DNA of 64,000 nucleotides from Agrobacterium albertimagni AOL15 (GTDB lineage: Bacteria > Pseudomonadota > Alphaproteobacteria > Rhizobiales > Rhizobiaceae). The notes beneath the pieces are model-generated. The model did no database searches. It saw nothing but the letters and a program-made list of their open reading frames with translations, and was not told where the DNA came from. Location: positions 1 to 64,000 of the forward strand of contig NZ_ALJF01000014.1 in NCBI RefSeq assembly GCF_000300855.1. Direction: 5' to 3'. The position numbers and the translations under genes were made by a program. Shown here piece by piece: positions 1 to 8,852 of the stretch (its first letter is position 1; each line of letters begins with the position of its first letter).

Positions 1-174
1 CCCTTCTACAAGACCAGCGTGACGTTCTCCCCCAGTGACCTCGGCGATCTCGCGACAAAACTCACCCCGGGCATGCCCGTCGAAGTCTATATCGAAACCG
101 AAGAAAGAACCGTCATCTCGTTCCTCGCAAAGCCATTCACCGACCAGATCACGAGGGCCTTCAGAGAGGAATAG
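1..174 (+). CDS. HlyD-family type I secretion adaptor, C-terminal end (partial)
   Basis: Only the last 57 codons are inside the window; the frame is open from base 1 and stops at TAG 172-174. The peptide contains LTPGMPVEVYIETEERTV followed by SFLAKPFTDQITRAFREE, the typical carboxyl end of the periplasmic adaptor (membrane fusion protein) of type I secretion systems (HlyD/PrsE family). That protein bridges an inner-membrane ABC exporter and a TolC-like outer-membrane channel. The ABC exporter partner would be expected upstream, outside the window, so the exported substrate cannot be named. The family call is firm for so short a piece because the PGMPVEV and TDQ...AFREE segments are characteristic. 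Confidence 0.85.
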   Translation, partial: PFYKTSVTFSPSDLGDLATKLTPGMPVEVYIETEERTVISFLAKPFTDQITRAFREE

Positions 175-421
175 GCGGTATCGCATCCCGTCCATGACAT
201 GGCTGAAGCCCAGATGCTGCATGGCCAGTTGAGGCAGCGGGCTTCAGTACACGATATTCCGGATCACCGGTTGATTCATGGGGCTGCTGCTGGGTTCTAA
301 GGTCCTGCGCGATGCCATGGTGAGAGAAACCCGTGGCTGGGGAGGTAACTCTGCATCACGTCGACAACCCGTTAGGCACTCAGTTGTCGCCTATTTCTGC
401 GGTATGGACAAAATAAGAAAT
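175..421. other. intergenic, no gene seen
   Basis: Between the secretion adaptor stop and the tRNA-Ser gene. Open frames here have no ribosome-binding site and no recognisable protein; one of them runs through the tRNA gene. I see no convincing terminator for the adaptor gene. Confidence 0.5.
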
Positions 422-511
422 TGGCGGATGGGGTGGGATTCGAACCCACGGTACGGTCTCCCGCACGCCGGTTTTCAAGACCGGTTCCTTAAACCACTCG
501 GACACCCATCC
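422..511 (-). tRNA. tRNA-Ser (anticodon UGA)
   Basis: Read on the minus strand the gene starts GGATGGGTGTCCGAG and ends in CCCATCC-G-CCA, so the acceptor stem is GGATGGG/CCCATCC with an encoded CCA tail. The T arm GTGGGTTCGAATCCCAC is canonical. The anticodon loop reads CTTGAAA, giving anticodon TGA, which decodes UCN serine codons. The 90-nt length reflects the long variable arm (GCGTGCGGGAGACCGTACC region) expected of class II serine tRNAs. Confidence 0.97.
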
Positions 512-800
512 GGACGGCTGCGTTATGCGCAAAGCCGCGGGATTTGGCAAGGGTGCGGCTGAGCAAATTGTCCGACAAAGGCGAGGTCCATGCGTGGGCC
601 CGTGACCCGTTGCGACATCGCCGAGCAGCAACCATGCGTTAACCATGTTCGCAGAAGTCGGCCGCCACGATCGTTCAAATTGTGACTTTTCCCATTTTGG
701 CCATTTTTGCACAGCCTTCATTGCGCGCAAGTGAGGGGAGGCATGGGGGCCTCTTGGACAGGGCGCAGATGATCAGCGCCCGCGATCTGAAGTGGGACAC
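512..800. other. intergenic between tRNA-Ser and rlpA
   Basis: About 290 bases. Apart from the tRNA promoter at its left end it should carry the rlpA promoter, but I cannot pick a convincing -35/-10 pair. No small open frame with a ribosome-binding site was found. Confidence 0.4.
522..551 (-). promoter_or_regulatory. putative promoter of tRNA-Ser
   Basis: On the minus strand CTTGCC (546-551) and CATAAC (522-527) are separated by 18 nt, a fair match to the rhizobial vegetative promoter pattern CTTG..N17-18..CTATAT-like. The -10 lies about 10 nt before the mature tRNA 5' end, a sensible distance. Motif match by eye only. Confidence 0.45.
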
Positions 801-1865
801 ATGCATCTGACGACGCGCGGCCTCTTGGCCAATTCCGGGAAGTGGCTGGCGCTAACCCTGCTCTGTGCCTTTACCGCCTCCTGCTCGACCACCAAGGACA
901 CGGCCGAAAAGCCAAAGCGCTCGAAGGAATATTTCGCCGAGTCCGTTTATGGCGTTAAGGCGAGCCCGCGGGTTGTGGCGAGCGGTCCGATCCCGAAGGG
1001 TGGTGGCCGCTATATGGTCGGCAAGCCCTATGTCGTGAAGGGCAAGACCTTCGTGCCGAAGGAGAATCCGCGCTACGACAAGGTGGGTGTTGCGTCCTGG
1101 TACGGCGATGCCTTCCATGGCCGGCTTACCGCCAATGGCGAGCTCTACGACAAGGAACATCTGTCGGCCGCACATCCGACATTGCCTCTGCCGAGTTATG
1201 CCCGCGTCACCAATCTCAATACCGGCAGCTCTGTCATCGTGCGAATCAATGATCGCGGACCGTTCCACAAGGGGCGCATCATCGATTTGTCGCGCAAGAC
1301 GGCTGACATGCTCGACATGAAGCACAGCGGAACCGGTGAGGTGCGGGTGCAGTATATCGGGCCGGCACGCATGGACGGCCACGATATGCCCTATCTGATG
1401 GCCTCTTACATCCGCAAGGGCGAGCGCGGACCGGTCATCGATCCGGGCGGCCAGATCGCCTCCGGCGTCATGGTCGCGTCCAACGATGTCGCAACGCCGC
1501 AGTTCCGACCGACCGTCGATCCGGTCTACCAGACGGCACTCAGCGGCTCGACACCGAGCAGCAGTGCTGCATCTCAGACGCTCGATGCTCAGGCGCTGAT
1601 GCAGACGGGTGCAGCAGCCCCGAGTGCCGTGGTCTCAGGCGAAAGCTTCGCGGCCCTTCCGGACTTTGGGCCGATGCCGATGGCGCGTCCTCACCATATC
1701 GACGGTTACGACGGATCCGGCTATGCGGCAGCCTATGCACCGGAACGTCCGGAAGCCGGCGCGCTTGCCTTCGAGGCTATTCTCGTGCGCAATGAGGGCC
1801 TCACCGAGCGTTCGATTCTCGCTTCGGTCGCAAAGGGCGGCATCACGCTCTCCAGCGGGCGCTGA
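801..1865 (+). CDS. rlpA: RlpA-family septal ring lytic transglycosylase lipoprotein
   Basis: Predicted lipoprotein of 354 residues. The N-terminal hydrophobic segment ends in TASC, a lipobox with Cys about 28, so the protein should be anchored in the outer membrane. Residues about 95-185 form a double-psi beta-barrel with the RlpA signature GVASWYG..F.G.LTANGE and RINDRGPF, ending at GRIIDLSRKTADML. In characterised RlpA proteins this domain cleaves naked glycan strands during cell separation. The C-terminal half is low complexity and I do not see the SPOR domain found in E. coli RlpA. ATG 801 is preferred because the purine-rich AAGTGGGA precedes it; an in-frame GTG at 792 would add three residues. 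The carboxypeptidase homologue follows after 62 nt, suggesting joint transcription of two peptidoglycan genes. Confidence 0.92.
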   Translation: MHLTTRGLLANSGKWLALTLLCAFTASCSTTKDTAEKPKRSKEYFAESVYGVKASPRVVASGPIPKGGGRYMVGKPYVVKGKTFVPKENPRYDKVGVASWYGDAFHGRLTANGELYDKEHLSAAHPTLPLPSYARVTNLNTGSSVIVRINDRGPFHKGRIIDLSRKTADMLDMKHSGTGEVRVQYIGPARMDGHDMPYLMASYIRKGERGPVIDPGGQIASGVMVASNDVATPQFRPTVDPVYQTALSGSTPSSSAASQTLDAQALMQTGAAAPSAVVSGESFAALPDFGPMPMARPHHIDGYDGSGYAAAYAPERPEAGALAFEAILVRNEGLTERSILASVAKGGITLSSGR

Positions 1866-1927
1866 ACCCGCAGCGACCGCGCTGGAATAGGCGCATCACT
1901 GTTGAGCCGGCCAGCCGAAGTGTGAAC

Positions 1928-3100
1928 ATGCGTCTTATCCTCTCCGCCTTCCTGCTGCTGGCATTGCTGTCGCCAAACGGGTCCATCACGAGCACCGCAC
2001 GGGCGCAGGCCGTTCCGACACCGCAGCTGATCGAAACCAAGGCGGCCCAGGCCTATTTGGTCGAGGCGTCGACCGGCACGGTTCTGCTCGCCAAGAACGA
2101 GCGCCAGAGCTTTGCCCCGGCGTCGCTTGCCAAGCTGATGACGCTTGAAGTGGTCTTCGATGCGCTCAGAAAGGGCGAAATCAGGCCGGAAACGATCTAT
2201 CCGGTCTCGGAATATGCCTGGCGGACAGGCGGCGCACCGTCCCGCACCTCGACAATGTTCGCGGCCGTGAAAAGCCAGGTTCCGGTCGCCGATCTGATCA
2301 GGGGCATCGCTGTGCAGACGGCCAATGACGGCTGCCTGATCATTGCCGAGGGCATGGCTGGATCGGAGGCGAAGTTCGTCGAGCGGATGAATGCGCGGGC
2401 GGCCCAACTCGGCCTTGCCGACAGCCGTTTCGGCAATGCCACCGGTTTGCCGCATCCAGACAACAGGTCGACCCTCTATGATCTTGTAAAGCTCTCACGC
2501 CATCTGGTGGCGACCTATCCCGATCTATACCAGACCTTCGGCCTGCCGGAATTCGAGTGGAACAAGATCCTGCAGCGTAACCGCAATCCGCTTCTGTCAT
2601 TCGGCGCCGATGGGCTTGGGACGGGCTTTGCCGAGGGCAGCGGCTTTGCCATTGTCGCCTCGATGGAGCGCGACGGGCGGCGGCTGTTTCTGGGGCTGAG
2701 CGGCGTTGCAACCGACAAGGAGCGGACAGAAGAGGCGCGTCGTTTACTGAGCTGGGGTTTCGACAGCTTCGAGATGCGTACGCTGTTCAAGCCAGGCGAG
2801 ATCATCGGTGAGGCGAGCGTTTATGGCGGGGCGCAGTCCAAGGTCCCGCTGGTCGCCGCGCAGCCGGTGGAAGTTTATGTCCCCGTCAACAATCCCGAAC
2901 GCCTGCAGGCGCGCATCGTCTATCGCTGGCCGCTCAATCCGCCGCTCGCAGCCGACGCCGAGATCGCCACGCTCAATGTCCTGTCCGGCGATCGACCGCT
3001 GGTCAGTGTTCCCTTGAAAAGTGCCGAAGCTGTCGAAGTCGGAACGCTCAGTCAGCGGGCCTGGGATGCCTTGATCGAACTCCTGTTCTTCTGGATCTGA
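1928..3100 (+). CDS. D-alanyl-D-alanine carboxypeptidase family protein (DacF-like) with altered motifs
   Basis: 390 residues with an N-terminal signal peptide ending near ARAQA. Peptidase S11 fold: the serine motif SLAK (Ser66, Lys69) sits in FAPASLAKLMT. The second motif is TAN (131-133) in VQTANDGC instead of S-x-N. The third is GTG (231-233) in ADGLGTGFAEGSGFAIVAS where active family members have KTG. The C-terminal beta-rich domain (about 280-370) is the usual PBP5-like C domain, and the final hydrophobic LIELLFFWI could be a membrane-association helix. Known members trim the terminal D-alanine of peptidoglycan stem peptides in the periplasm. Two of three catalytic motifs deviate, so activity is uncertain. 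An in-frame GTG at 1922 is a less likely start. Confidence 0.85.
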   Translation: MRLILSAFLLLALLSPNGSITSTARAQAVPTPQLIETKAAQAYLVEASTGTVLLAKNERQSFAPASLAKLMTLEVVFDALRKGEIRPETIYPVSEYAWRTGGAPSRTSTMFAAVKSQVPVADLIRGIAVQTANDGCLIIAEGMAGSEAKFVERMNARAAQLGLADSRFGNATGLPHPDNRSTLYDLVKLSRHLVATYPDLYQTFGLPEFEWNKILQRNRNPLLSFGADGLGTGFAEGSGFAIVASMERDGRRLFLGLSGVATDKERTEEARRLLSWGFDSFEMRTLFKPGEIIGEASVYGGAQSKVPLVAAQPVEVYVPVNNPERLQARIVYRWPLNPPLAADAEIATLNVLSGDRPLVSVPLKSAEAVEVGTLSQRAWDALIELLFFWI

Positions 3101-3219
3101 CGGAAAATTTGGAGCCTCCAGGTCATCAGCGGTTTCGCAGGCTGCCATCTTGGTTTAGAGCCGTAGGCTAGCCCCAAAGGGCAGGTTCTGAAACGCTTCA
3201 GGCGGGAAGTAGCAAGGCA

Positions 3220-3915
3220 TTGACGACGGCGCGCGGATTGTTCGTGAGTTTCGAGGGAGGCGAGGGGGCCGGGAAGTCGACCCAGATCCGTCTTCTCGCC
3301 GATAACCTGCGCGCCAAGGGGCATACGGTCATCACCACACGCGAGCCGGGCGGATCGCCAGGTGCTGAAGCGCTGCGCCATGTGCTCCTCTCCGGCGCCG
3401 CCGAGGCCTTCGGTGTGCGGATGGAGGCGCTGCTGTTTGCCGCCGCGCGTGCCGATCACCTGGATTGCGTGATCCGGCCGGCACTCGCCCGCGGCGACAT
3501 CGTGCTCTGCGACCGCTTCGTCGATTCCTCCCGCGTCTATCAGGGTGTCACCGGCAATATCGAACCGCCACTGATGGCCGCCCTCGAGCGAGTCTCGATC
3601 GGCACAACCATGCCCGATGTCACACTCGTTCTCGACCTCCCGGCTGATGTCGGCCTGCAGCGCGCCCGCAGACGGGCAGGTGAGGAGGCCGCAACTGCCG
3701 CCCCCGACCGCTTCGAAAAGGAAAAGCTCGAGATCCACGAGAAGCGCAGACAGGGCTTCCTCGATATTGCCAGCCGTGAACCGGAACGCTGCCGCGTCAT
3801 CGATGCGTCGCTCGACCAGGGACGGATCGCCAGCGATATTCTGTCCGAGGTGGTCGAGGTCATTGCGCGCAAGGCGACAACTGGCGCCGATGGCGGACAG
3901 GCGGCGCGCCCATGA
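3220..3915 (+). CDS. tmk: thymidylate kinase
   Basis: 231 residues, the usual size. It phosphorylates dTMP to dTDP with ATP in the cytoplasm, an essential step to dTTP. Seen: P-loop GGEGAGKST near residues 13-21, the DRFVDSS motif (DRx family signature) near residue 96, YQG shortly after, and an Arg-rich LID around RARRRAGEE. The start is a TTG at 3220 with AAGG four bases upstream; the P-loop lies only 12 residues in, so later starts (TTG 3238) would crowd the first strand. Its stop overlaps the holB start as ATGA (3912-3915), indicating translational coupling with the next gene. Confidence 0.95.
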   Translation: MTTARGLFVSFEGGEGAGKSTQIRLLADNLRAKGHTVITTREPGGSPGAEALRHVLLSGAAEAFGVRMEALLFAAARADHLDCVIRPALARGDIVLCDRFVDSSRVYQGVTGNIEPPLMAALERVSIGTTMPDVTLVLDLPADVGLQRARRRAGEEAATAAPDRFEKEKLEIHEKRRQGFLDIASREPERCRVIDASLDQGRIASDILSEVVEVIARKATTGADGGQAARP

Positions 3916-4937
3916 GCGAAGAGAGGGCAGGGCTTCTCGACGGGGCGATTGCACCCGTCAGCAATCGGCATCTCTTCGGTCACGAGGCCGCAGAGGCCTT
4001 TCTTGCGCGCAGCTACCGCTCGGGCAAAGGACACCACGCCATCCTGGTCGAGGGGCCTGAAGGCATCGGCAAGGCGACGCTCGCCTTTCGTTTCGCCAAT
4101 CACATCTTGCGCCATCCGGATCCCACAAGCGCACCGGAGGTCATCTCGGATCCGGATCCGGAGCATCCTGTGACCCGCCAACTCGCCTCGGGGGCAAGTC
4201 ACAATCTCCTGCATCTGTCGCGACCGGTCGATGAAAAGTCCGGACGGGTGAAGACCGCAATCACCGTCGACGAGGTCCGCAAGGCCGGGCACTTCTTCGC
4301 CCAGACCTCCGGCACTGGAAACTGGCGCATCGTCATCATCGACCCGGCCGACGATTTGAACCGCAATGCGGCCAACGCGATCCTGAAGATCCTCGAGGAG
4401 CCGCCGAAGCGGGCAATGTTCCTGGTGCTCTCCCATGCCCCAGGCAAGCTTTTGCCGACCATTCGCTCGCGCTGCCTGCCGCTCCGGCTGCACGAACTGC
4501 CGCCGCAGGCGATGGATCAGGCGCTCGGACAACTGGGGCTCACGATCCCGACCGAGAAGCGCGAAGCCGTGTTGACGCTCGCCAAGGGCAGCGTGGCGCG
4601 GGCGTTGAAGCTCGTCAATTATGGTGGCGCCGACATTCTCGATGCTTTCGAACAGATGCTTTCTGCATCCGGGCCCGCGCAGCGCAAGATGATGTTCAAG
4701 ATCGCCGATGCGCTCTCGGGCAAGGATAGCGAAGTCGCCTTCGGCTTCTTTGTCGAACATCTGGGCGATCACCTGGCCGAGGCCGCGAGAAGCCTTGCGC
4801 TCGCGGGCGATCTCTCCGGCGCCGAGCACTATGCGCGGCTCTCGTCTGTTATCAATCAGCAGCTCGGCATTGCCTCGGCCTACAATCTCGATCGCAAGCA
4901 GACCATGCTCGACGTGCTGGCGGCCATCGTGCGCTGA
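3912..4937 (+). CDS. holB: DNA polymerase III subunit delta'
   Basis: 341 residues. Delta' is part of the clamp-loader complex that opens the beta sliding clamp. The AAA+ domain shows [12 protein letters not shown] as the Walker A region, [11 protein letters not shown] as the Walker B region, and SRC in [11 protein letters not shown] (sensor 1/SRC motif). The zinc-binding cysteine cluster of gamma-proteobacterial delta' is not evident. It overlaps tmk by four bases, an arrangement common in alphaproteobacteria. The C-terminal third (about 230-341) is the helical collar region. Confidence 0.93.
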   Translation: MSEERAGLLDGAIAPVSNRHLFGHEAAEAFLARSYRSGKGHHAILVEGPEGIGKATLAFRFANHILRHPDPTSAPEVISDPDPEHPVTRQLASGASHNLLHLSRPVDEKSGRVKTAITVDEVRKAGHFFAQTSGTGNWRIVIIDPADDLNRNAANAILKILEEPPKRAMFLVLSHAPGKLLPTIRSRCLPLRLHELPPQAMDQALGQLGLTIPTEKREAVLTLAKGSVARALKLVNYGGADILDAFEQMLSASGPAQRKMMFKIADALSGKDSEVAFGFFVEHLGDHLAEAARSLALAGDLSGAEHYARLSSVINQQLGIASAYNLDRKQTMLDVLAAIVR

Positions 4938-5124
4938 CCGGCGCGAGTACCCATCTTCACGGCGCTGCAGCAAAACGGATGTTCCTAAAGCCAGAGGAAT
5001 GTTTTAAGAGCGTTCGACCCCATTTGTTTTCGCCGTTCATGGCAGGCCGCCCCGCGCCGCCATGGTCACGCTCCGAGACAACAGCACACGACAATCGCAA
5101 CCGACGAAAAGACAACAAGAAGCC

Positions 5125-6678
5125 ATGAGCGATCCCTTCTACATCACGACTGCCATCTCCTATCCGAACGGCAAGCCGCATATCGGCCATGCCTATGAGC
5201 TGATCGCGACCGACGCCATGGCGCGGTTTCACCGGCTCGACGGTCGGGACGTGTTCTTCCTGACGGGCACGGACGAACACGGGCAGAAGATGCAGCAGAC
5301 GGCACGCGCCGAGGGCATTTCGCCGGAAGAGCTTGCCGAGCGGAACTCCAACGAATTCCGCGAGATGGGCAAGCTGCTCAATTCCTCGAACGACGACTTC
5401 ATCCGCACGACCGAACAGCGCCATCACGAGACGGTGCAGGAAGTCTGGCGCCGGATGGAGAAGAACGGTGACGTCTACAAGGGCGGCTATGCCGGCTGGT
5501 ATTCGGTGCGCGACGAGGCCTATTACCAGGAAGAGGAAACCGAGCTGCGTGCTGACGGCGTGCGCTACGGTCCGCAAGGCACGCCGGTCGAATGGGTGGA
5601 AGAGGAAAGCTATTTCTTCAAGCTATCCGCCTATGAAGACAAGCTTCTGAAACTCTACGAGGACCAGCCCGACTTCATCGGTCCGAACGAGCGCCGCAAC
5701 GAGGTGATCTCCTTCGTCAAGTCGGGCCTCAAGGATCTGTCGATCTCGCGCACGACCTTCGACTGGGGCATCAAGGTGCCCGGCGACGACAAGCATGTCA
5801 TGTATGTCTGGGTCGATGCGCTGACGAACTACATCACGGCGACGGGATATGTCGAAGACGAGAACGGTCCGCGGGCCAAGTATTGGCCGGCCGACGTGCA
5901 TATCATCGGCAAGGACATCATCCGCTTCCACGCCGTCTACTGGCCGGCCTTCCTGATGTCGGCGGGTCTGCCTTTGCCTCGCCGTGTCTACGCCCATGGC
6001 TTCCTGCTCAACAAGGGCGAGAAGATGTCGAAGTCGCTCGGCAACGTCGTCGATCCGGTGAACCTTGTGAACCATTTCGGCCTCGACCAGGTGCGCTATT
6101 TCTTCCTGCGCGAAGTCTCCTTCGGCCAGGACGGCAGCTATTCGGAAGAAGGGATCGGCACGCGTATCAATGCCGACCTCGCAAATGGCATCGGCAATCT
6201 GGCGTCGCGCTCGCTGTCGATGATCAACAAGAACTGCGAGGGCAGGGTGCCGACACCCGGTCCGCTCACCGCAGAAGACGAGGCGATCCTGAAGATTGCC
6301 GACGAGGCGATCGACATCTGCCGCGAAGAGATGGGCAAGCAGCAGATCCACAAGGCGGTCGCCGCCATCATCAACATCGTCAACGAAGCCGACCGCTACT
6401 TCGCAGCACAAGCGCCGTGGGTTCTGAAGAAGACCGACGAGGCGCGCATGGGCACGGTGCTTTATGTGACGGCCGACGTCGTTCGCCAGATTGCGATCCT
6501 GTTCCAGCCGATCATGCCGGAAACCTCCGCGAAGATCCTCGATCTGGTCGCCGTGGCTGAGGAAGATCGCGTCTTCGCCAAGCTCGGCGCTGCCGGTCGT
6601 CTGCAGCCAGGAACCGAACTGCCGGCACCGTCGCCGGTCTATCCGCGCTACGTCGCTCCGGAAGCGGGCAAGGCCTGA
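5125..6678 (+). CDS. metG: methionyl-tRNA synthetase
   Basis: 517 residues. Class I synthetase charging tRNA-Met. Seen: HIGH motif (residues 19-22), KMSKS at about 300-304, and the anticodon-binding helical bundle after about 380. The connective insert reads [17 protein letters not shown], where zinc-dependent enzymes have cysteines, so this is the zinc-free subtype. There is no C-terminal Trbp111-like tRNA-binding domain. ATG 5125 is chosen because [22 protein letters not shown] matches family N-termini; the frame stays open back to ATG 5062 but those 21 residues are basic, polar and unlike the family. tatD follows after 3 nt. Confidence 0.96.
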   Translation: MSDPFYITTAISYPNGKPHIGHAYELIATDAMARFHRLDGRDVFFLTGTDEHGQKMQQTARAEGISPEELAERNSNEFREMGKLLNSSNDDFIRTTEQRHHETVQEVWRRMEKNGDVYKGGYAGWYSVRDEAYYQEEETELRADGVRYGPQGTPVEWVEEESYFFKLSAYEDKLLKLYEDQPDFIGPNERRNEVISFVKSGLKDLSISRTTFDWGIKVPGDDKHVMYVWVDALTNYITATGYVEDENGPRAKYWPADVHIIGKDIIRFHAVYWPAFLMSAGLPLPRRVYAHGFLLNKGEKMSKSLGNVVDPVNLVNHFGLDQVRYFFLREVSFGQDGSYSEEGIGTRINADLANGIGNLASRSLSMINKNCEGRVPTPGPLTAEDEAILKIADEAIDICREEMGKQQIHKAVAAIINIVNEADRYFAAQAPWVLKKTDEARMGTVLYVTADVVRQIAILFQPIMPETSAKILDLVAVAEEDRVFAKLGAAGRLQPGTELPAPSPVYPRYVAPEAGKA

Positions 6679-6681
6679 CCG

Positions 6682-7467
6682 ATGCTGATCGATACCCACT
6701 GCCATCTGGACTTCGCCGATTTCGATAGCGAGCGTGACGAACTGGTCACGCGCGCCCATCAGGCGGGCGTCAAGCAGATGGTGACGATCTCGACCAGGGT
6801 CAGGAAGCTCGAGACGCTGCTTTCGCTCACCGAGCAATATCCCAGCGTCTTCTGCTCGGTCGGCACGCATCCGAACAATGCCAATGAAGAGCTGGACGTG
6901 ACGGCGGACGAGCTGGTGCGGCTGGCGGAAAGCCACGAAAAGATCGTGGCGATCGGCGAGGCGGGGCTCGACTATTTCTACGACACGCAGAAGCCCGAGG
7001 ACCAGAAGACGGGCCTGATCCGCCACATCGAGGCGGCCCGGCGCACGGGGCTGCCGCTCGTCATCCACAGCCGCAGCGCCGATGAGGACATGGCTGCAAT
7101 CCTGACGGAAGAAACAGGGAAGGGCGCCTTTCCCTTCATCCTGCATTGCTTCTCGTCCGGTCAGGCGCTTGCCGATACCGGCGTAGCACTTGGTGGCTAT
7201 GTCTCCTTCTCCGGCATCGTCACCTTTCCAAAATCGGAGGAATTGCGCGAGATCGCAAAGTCGGTGCCGATGGACCGCCTACTCGTCGAGACGGACGCGC
7301 CTTATCTCGCGCCGAAGCGCTGGCGTGGAAAACGCAACGAACCGTCCTATGTGGTCAACACGGCCGAGGTTCTGGCCGAGGTCAAGGGCGTGAGCTACGC
7401 GGAGATGGCAGACGTGACGACAGAGAACGCCTTCCGCTGCTTTTCGAAAATGCCAAGGCTGAGCTGA
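6682..7467 (+). CDS. tatD: TatD-family deoxyribonuclease/hydrolase
   Basis: 261 residues, TIM-barrel metal-dependent hydrolase. Seen: the metal-binding DTHCHLDF at residues 4-11, GEAGLDYFYD near 93, VIHSR near 128, and TDAPYLAP near 205, all TatD family signatures. E. coli TatD is a 3'-5' exonuclease; other members act on D-aminoacyl-tRNA or other substrates, so the exact substrate is open. It sits 3 nt after metG and 10 nt before the next gene, so it is probably in one transcript with them. Confidence 0.93.
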   Translation: MLIDTHCHLDFADFDSERDELVTRAHQAGVKQMVTISTRVRKLETLLSLTEQYPSVFCSVGTHPNNANEELDVTADELVRLAESHEKIVAIGEAGLDYFYDTQKPEDQKTGLIRHIEAARRTGLPLVIHSRSADEDMAAILTEETGKGAFPFILHCFSSGQALADTGVALGGYVSFSGIVTFPKSEELREIAKSVPMDRLLVETDAPYLAPKRWRGKRNEPSYVVNTAEVLAEVKGVSYAEMADVTTENAFRCFSKMPRLS

Positions 7468-7477
7468 GGGAACCCTG

Positions 7478-8296
7478 ATGCAGGTCACGCGCCGGTTCAC
7501 GCTGCTCGGTTGCTCGTCGTCTCCAGGTGTGCCCCGGATCAATGGCGACTGGGGCAATTGCGACCCCAACAATCCGCGCAATCGGCGCACCCGCGCATCC
7601 TTCTTGATCGAGCAGATCGGACCTAATGGTGGCAAGACGACGGTCGTCGTCGATACCGGCCCCGACTTTCGCGAGCAGATGATCCGCGCCCGGGTCGAGT
7701 ATATCGATGCCGTGGTTTACAGCCATGCGCATGCCGACCACCTACATGGGATCGATGATCTCAGAGGCTACTTCATCACGCAGAAGAACCGCATTCCGAT
7801 TTATGCGGAGCCCGCGACCATGGCCCGCATCGAGGAAGGCTTCGGCTACTGCCTGAGGACGCCGCCGGGTAGTGGCTATCCGCCGATCGTGGCACCCCAC
7901 ATCATCGAGGACATGGCAGAACCGATTGTCATCGACGGCGCAGGCGGGCCCATATCACTCTTGCCGCTGGAGCAGCAGCATGGCGACATCATCTCGCTCG
8001 GCCTCAGGATCGGCAATGTCGCCTATTGCTGCGACGTATCGGATTTCCCCGATGCGACGGTTGCCAAGCTTGGCGGCCTCGATCTGCTCTACATCGATGC
8101 CCTTCAATACAGGCCGCATCCAAGCCATCTGTCCCTCGATCAGGCGCTCGACTGGATCGCACGGTTTTCGCCTGGCCATGCCGTGCTGACGCACATGCAC
8201 ACGCCGCTCGACTATGAAACCGTCATGGGCGAGACGCCGCCGGCTGTCGAGCCGGGTTATGATGGTCATGCCGTGGAAATTCAGATAGTTATCTGA
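7478..8296 (+). CDS. MBL-fold metallo-hydrolase (PhnP-like)
   Basis: 272 residues. Metallo-beta-lactamase fold with the SHAHADHLHGIDDLR metal motif at about 83-97 and later conserved H and D residues (CDVSDFPD, HMHTPLDYE). The N-terminus LLGCSSSPGVPRINGDWGNCDP matches the PhnP/phosphoribosyl cyclic phosphodiesterase-like branch. With no phn genes nearby, a C-P lyase role is not supported; it is a conserved hydrolase of unknown substrate that usually accompanies tatD in rhizobia. GAGGGA lies before the ATG. An inverted repeat CAGATA-GT-TATCTG overlaps its last codons. Confidence 0.88.
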   Translation: MQVTRRFTLLGCSSSPGVPRINGDWGNCDPNNPRNRRTRASFLIEQIGPNGGKTTVVVDTGPDFREQMIRARVEYIDAVVYSHAHADHLHGIDDLRGYFITQKNRIPIYAEPATMARIEEGFGYCLRTPPGSGYPPIVAPHIIEDMAEPIVIDGAGGPISLLPLEQQHGDIISLGLRIGNVAYCCDVSDFPDATVAKLGGLDLLYIDALQYRPHPSHLSLDQALDWIARFSPGHAVLTHMHTPLDYETVMGETPPAVEPGYDGHAVEIQIVI

Positions 8297-8313
8297 CTAT
8301 ATTGCTAGGTGAC

Positions 8314-8355
8314 TATAGAAACGCCTTAGAAAACATTGCTTCTATATGCTTTTTT
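8314..8355 (+). terminator. possible terminator of the metG-tatD-MBL transcript
   Basis: TATAGAA (8314-8320) can pair with TTCTATA (8340-8346), with a long loop, followed after TGC by six T at 8350-8355. The stem is AT-rich and the loop large, so the call is weak. Confidence 0.3.
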
Positions 8356-8369
8356 CGGATTGAGGACGA

Positions 8370-8669
8370 CTAAACGAGTTCGACTCTCACCAGATAGAGA
8401 ACGAAAGCGGCCGTTCCGAGCGTAAGCAGCGGCCAGCGGATCTCGCGCTGGAGGATCAGCTTGGGAGCACAGAAAGCCGCAATCACGGCGACCGCCCACC
8501 ATCCCATCGAGGCATTTGCGAGCACCAATCCAAGGCAGATGATCACCACTGTTGCTCCGAGGGTCATCTCGATTTCGGAGGTCCCGTCAGCCGTTTTCCA
8601 AAGCATCAGACCTGCACTGGGCAGACTGGCGGCGCAGGCAATGACGAGAAGTGCAGGGCTAAGATCCAT
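8370..8669 (-). CDS. small hypothetical membrane protein
   Basis: 99 residues from ATG 8669, which has GGAG six bases upstream; the frame extends to 8723 but without a better site. Three hydrophobic stretches (about residues 3-20, 33-52 and 55-92) suggest three or four membrane helices, joined by short charged loops (WKTADGTSEIE, LQREIR). I do not recognise a family. It is divergent from the HPP-CBS gene across a 183-nt gap, so shared regulation is possible. Confidence 0.6.
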   Translation of the reverse strand: MDLSPALLVIACAASLPSAGLMLWKTADGTSEIEMTLGATVVIICLGLVLANASMGWWAVAVIAAFCAPKLILQREIRWPLLTLGTAAFVLYLVRVELV

Positions 8670-8852
8670 GGGCGCTCCGTGCTGACGGAGACTGCCGAGC
8701 AAGCCGTGTGCCACTGCGGCCAAATGGGCGAGGGGGATCGATATCGGCTCATGAAAACCGATCTGCCTCTGCCTTCCCGCCGAGACACATGTTGCATTGC
8801 CGTAAATTTGGGCTTAGTGCGGAAAAGATAAGCAGTTGGAGGCGTTTCCGCG

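Noticed and set aside
278..562. Open frame crossing the tRNA-Ser gene
   Set aside because: It runs through the tRNA sequence and has no site or homology.
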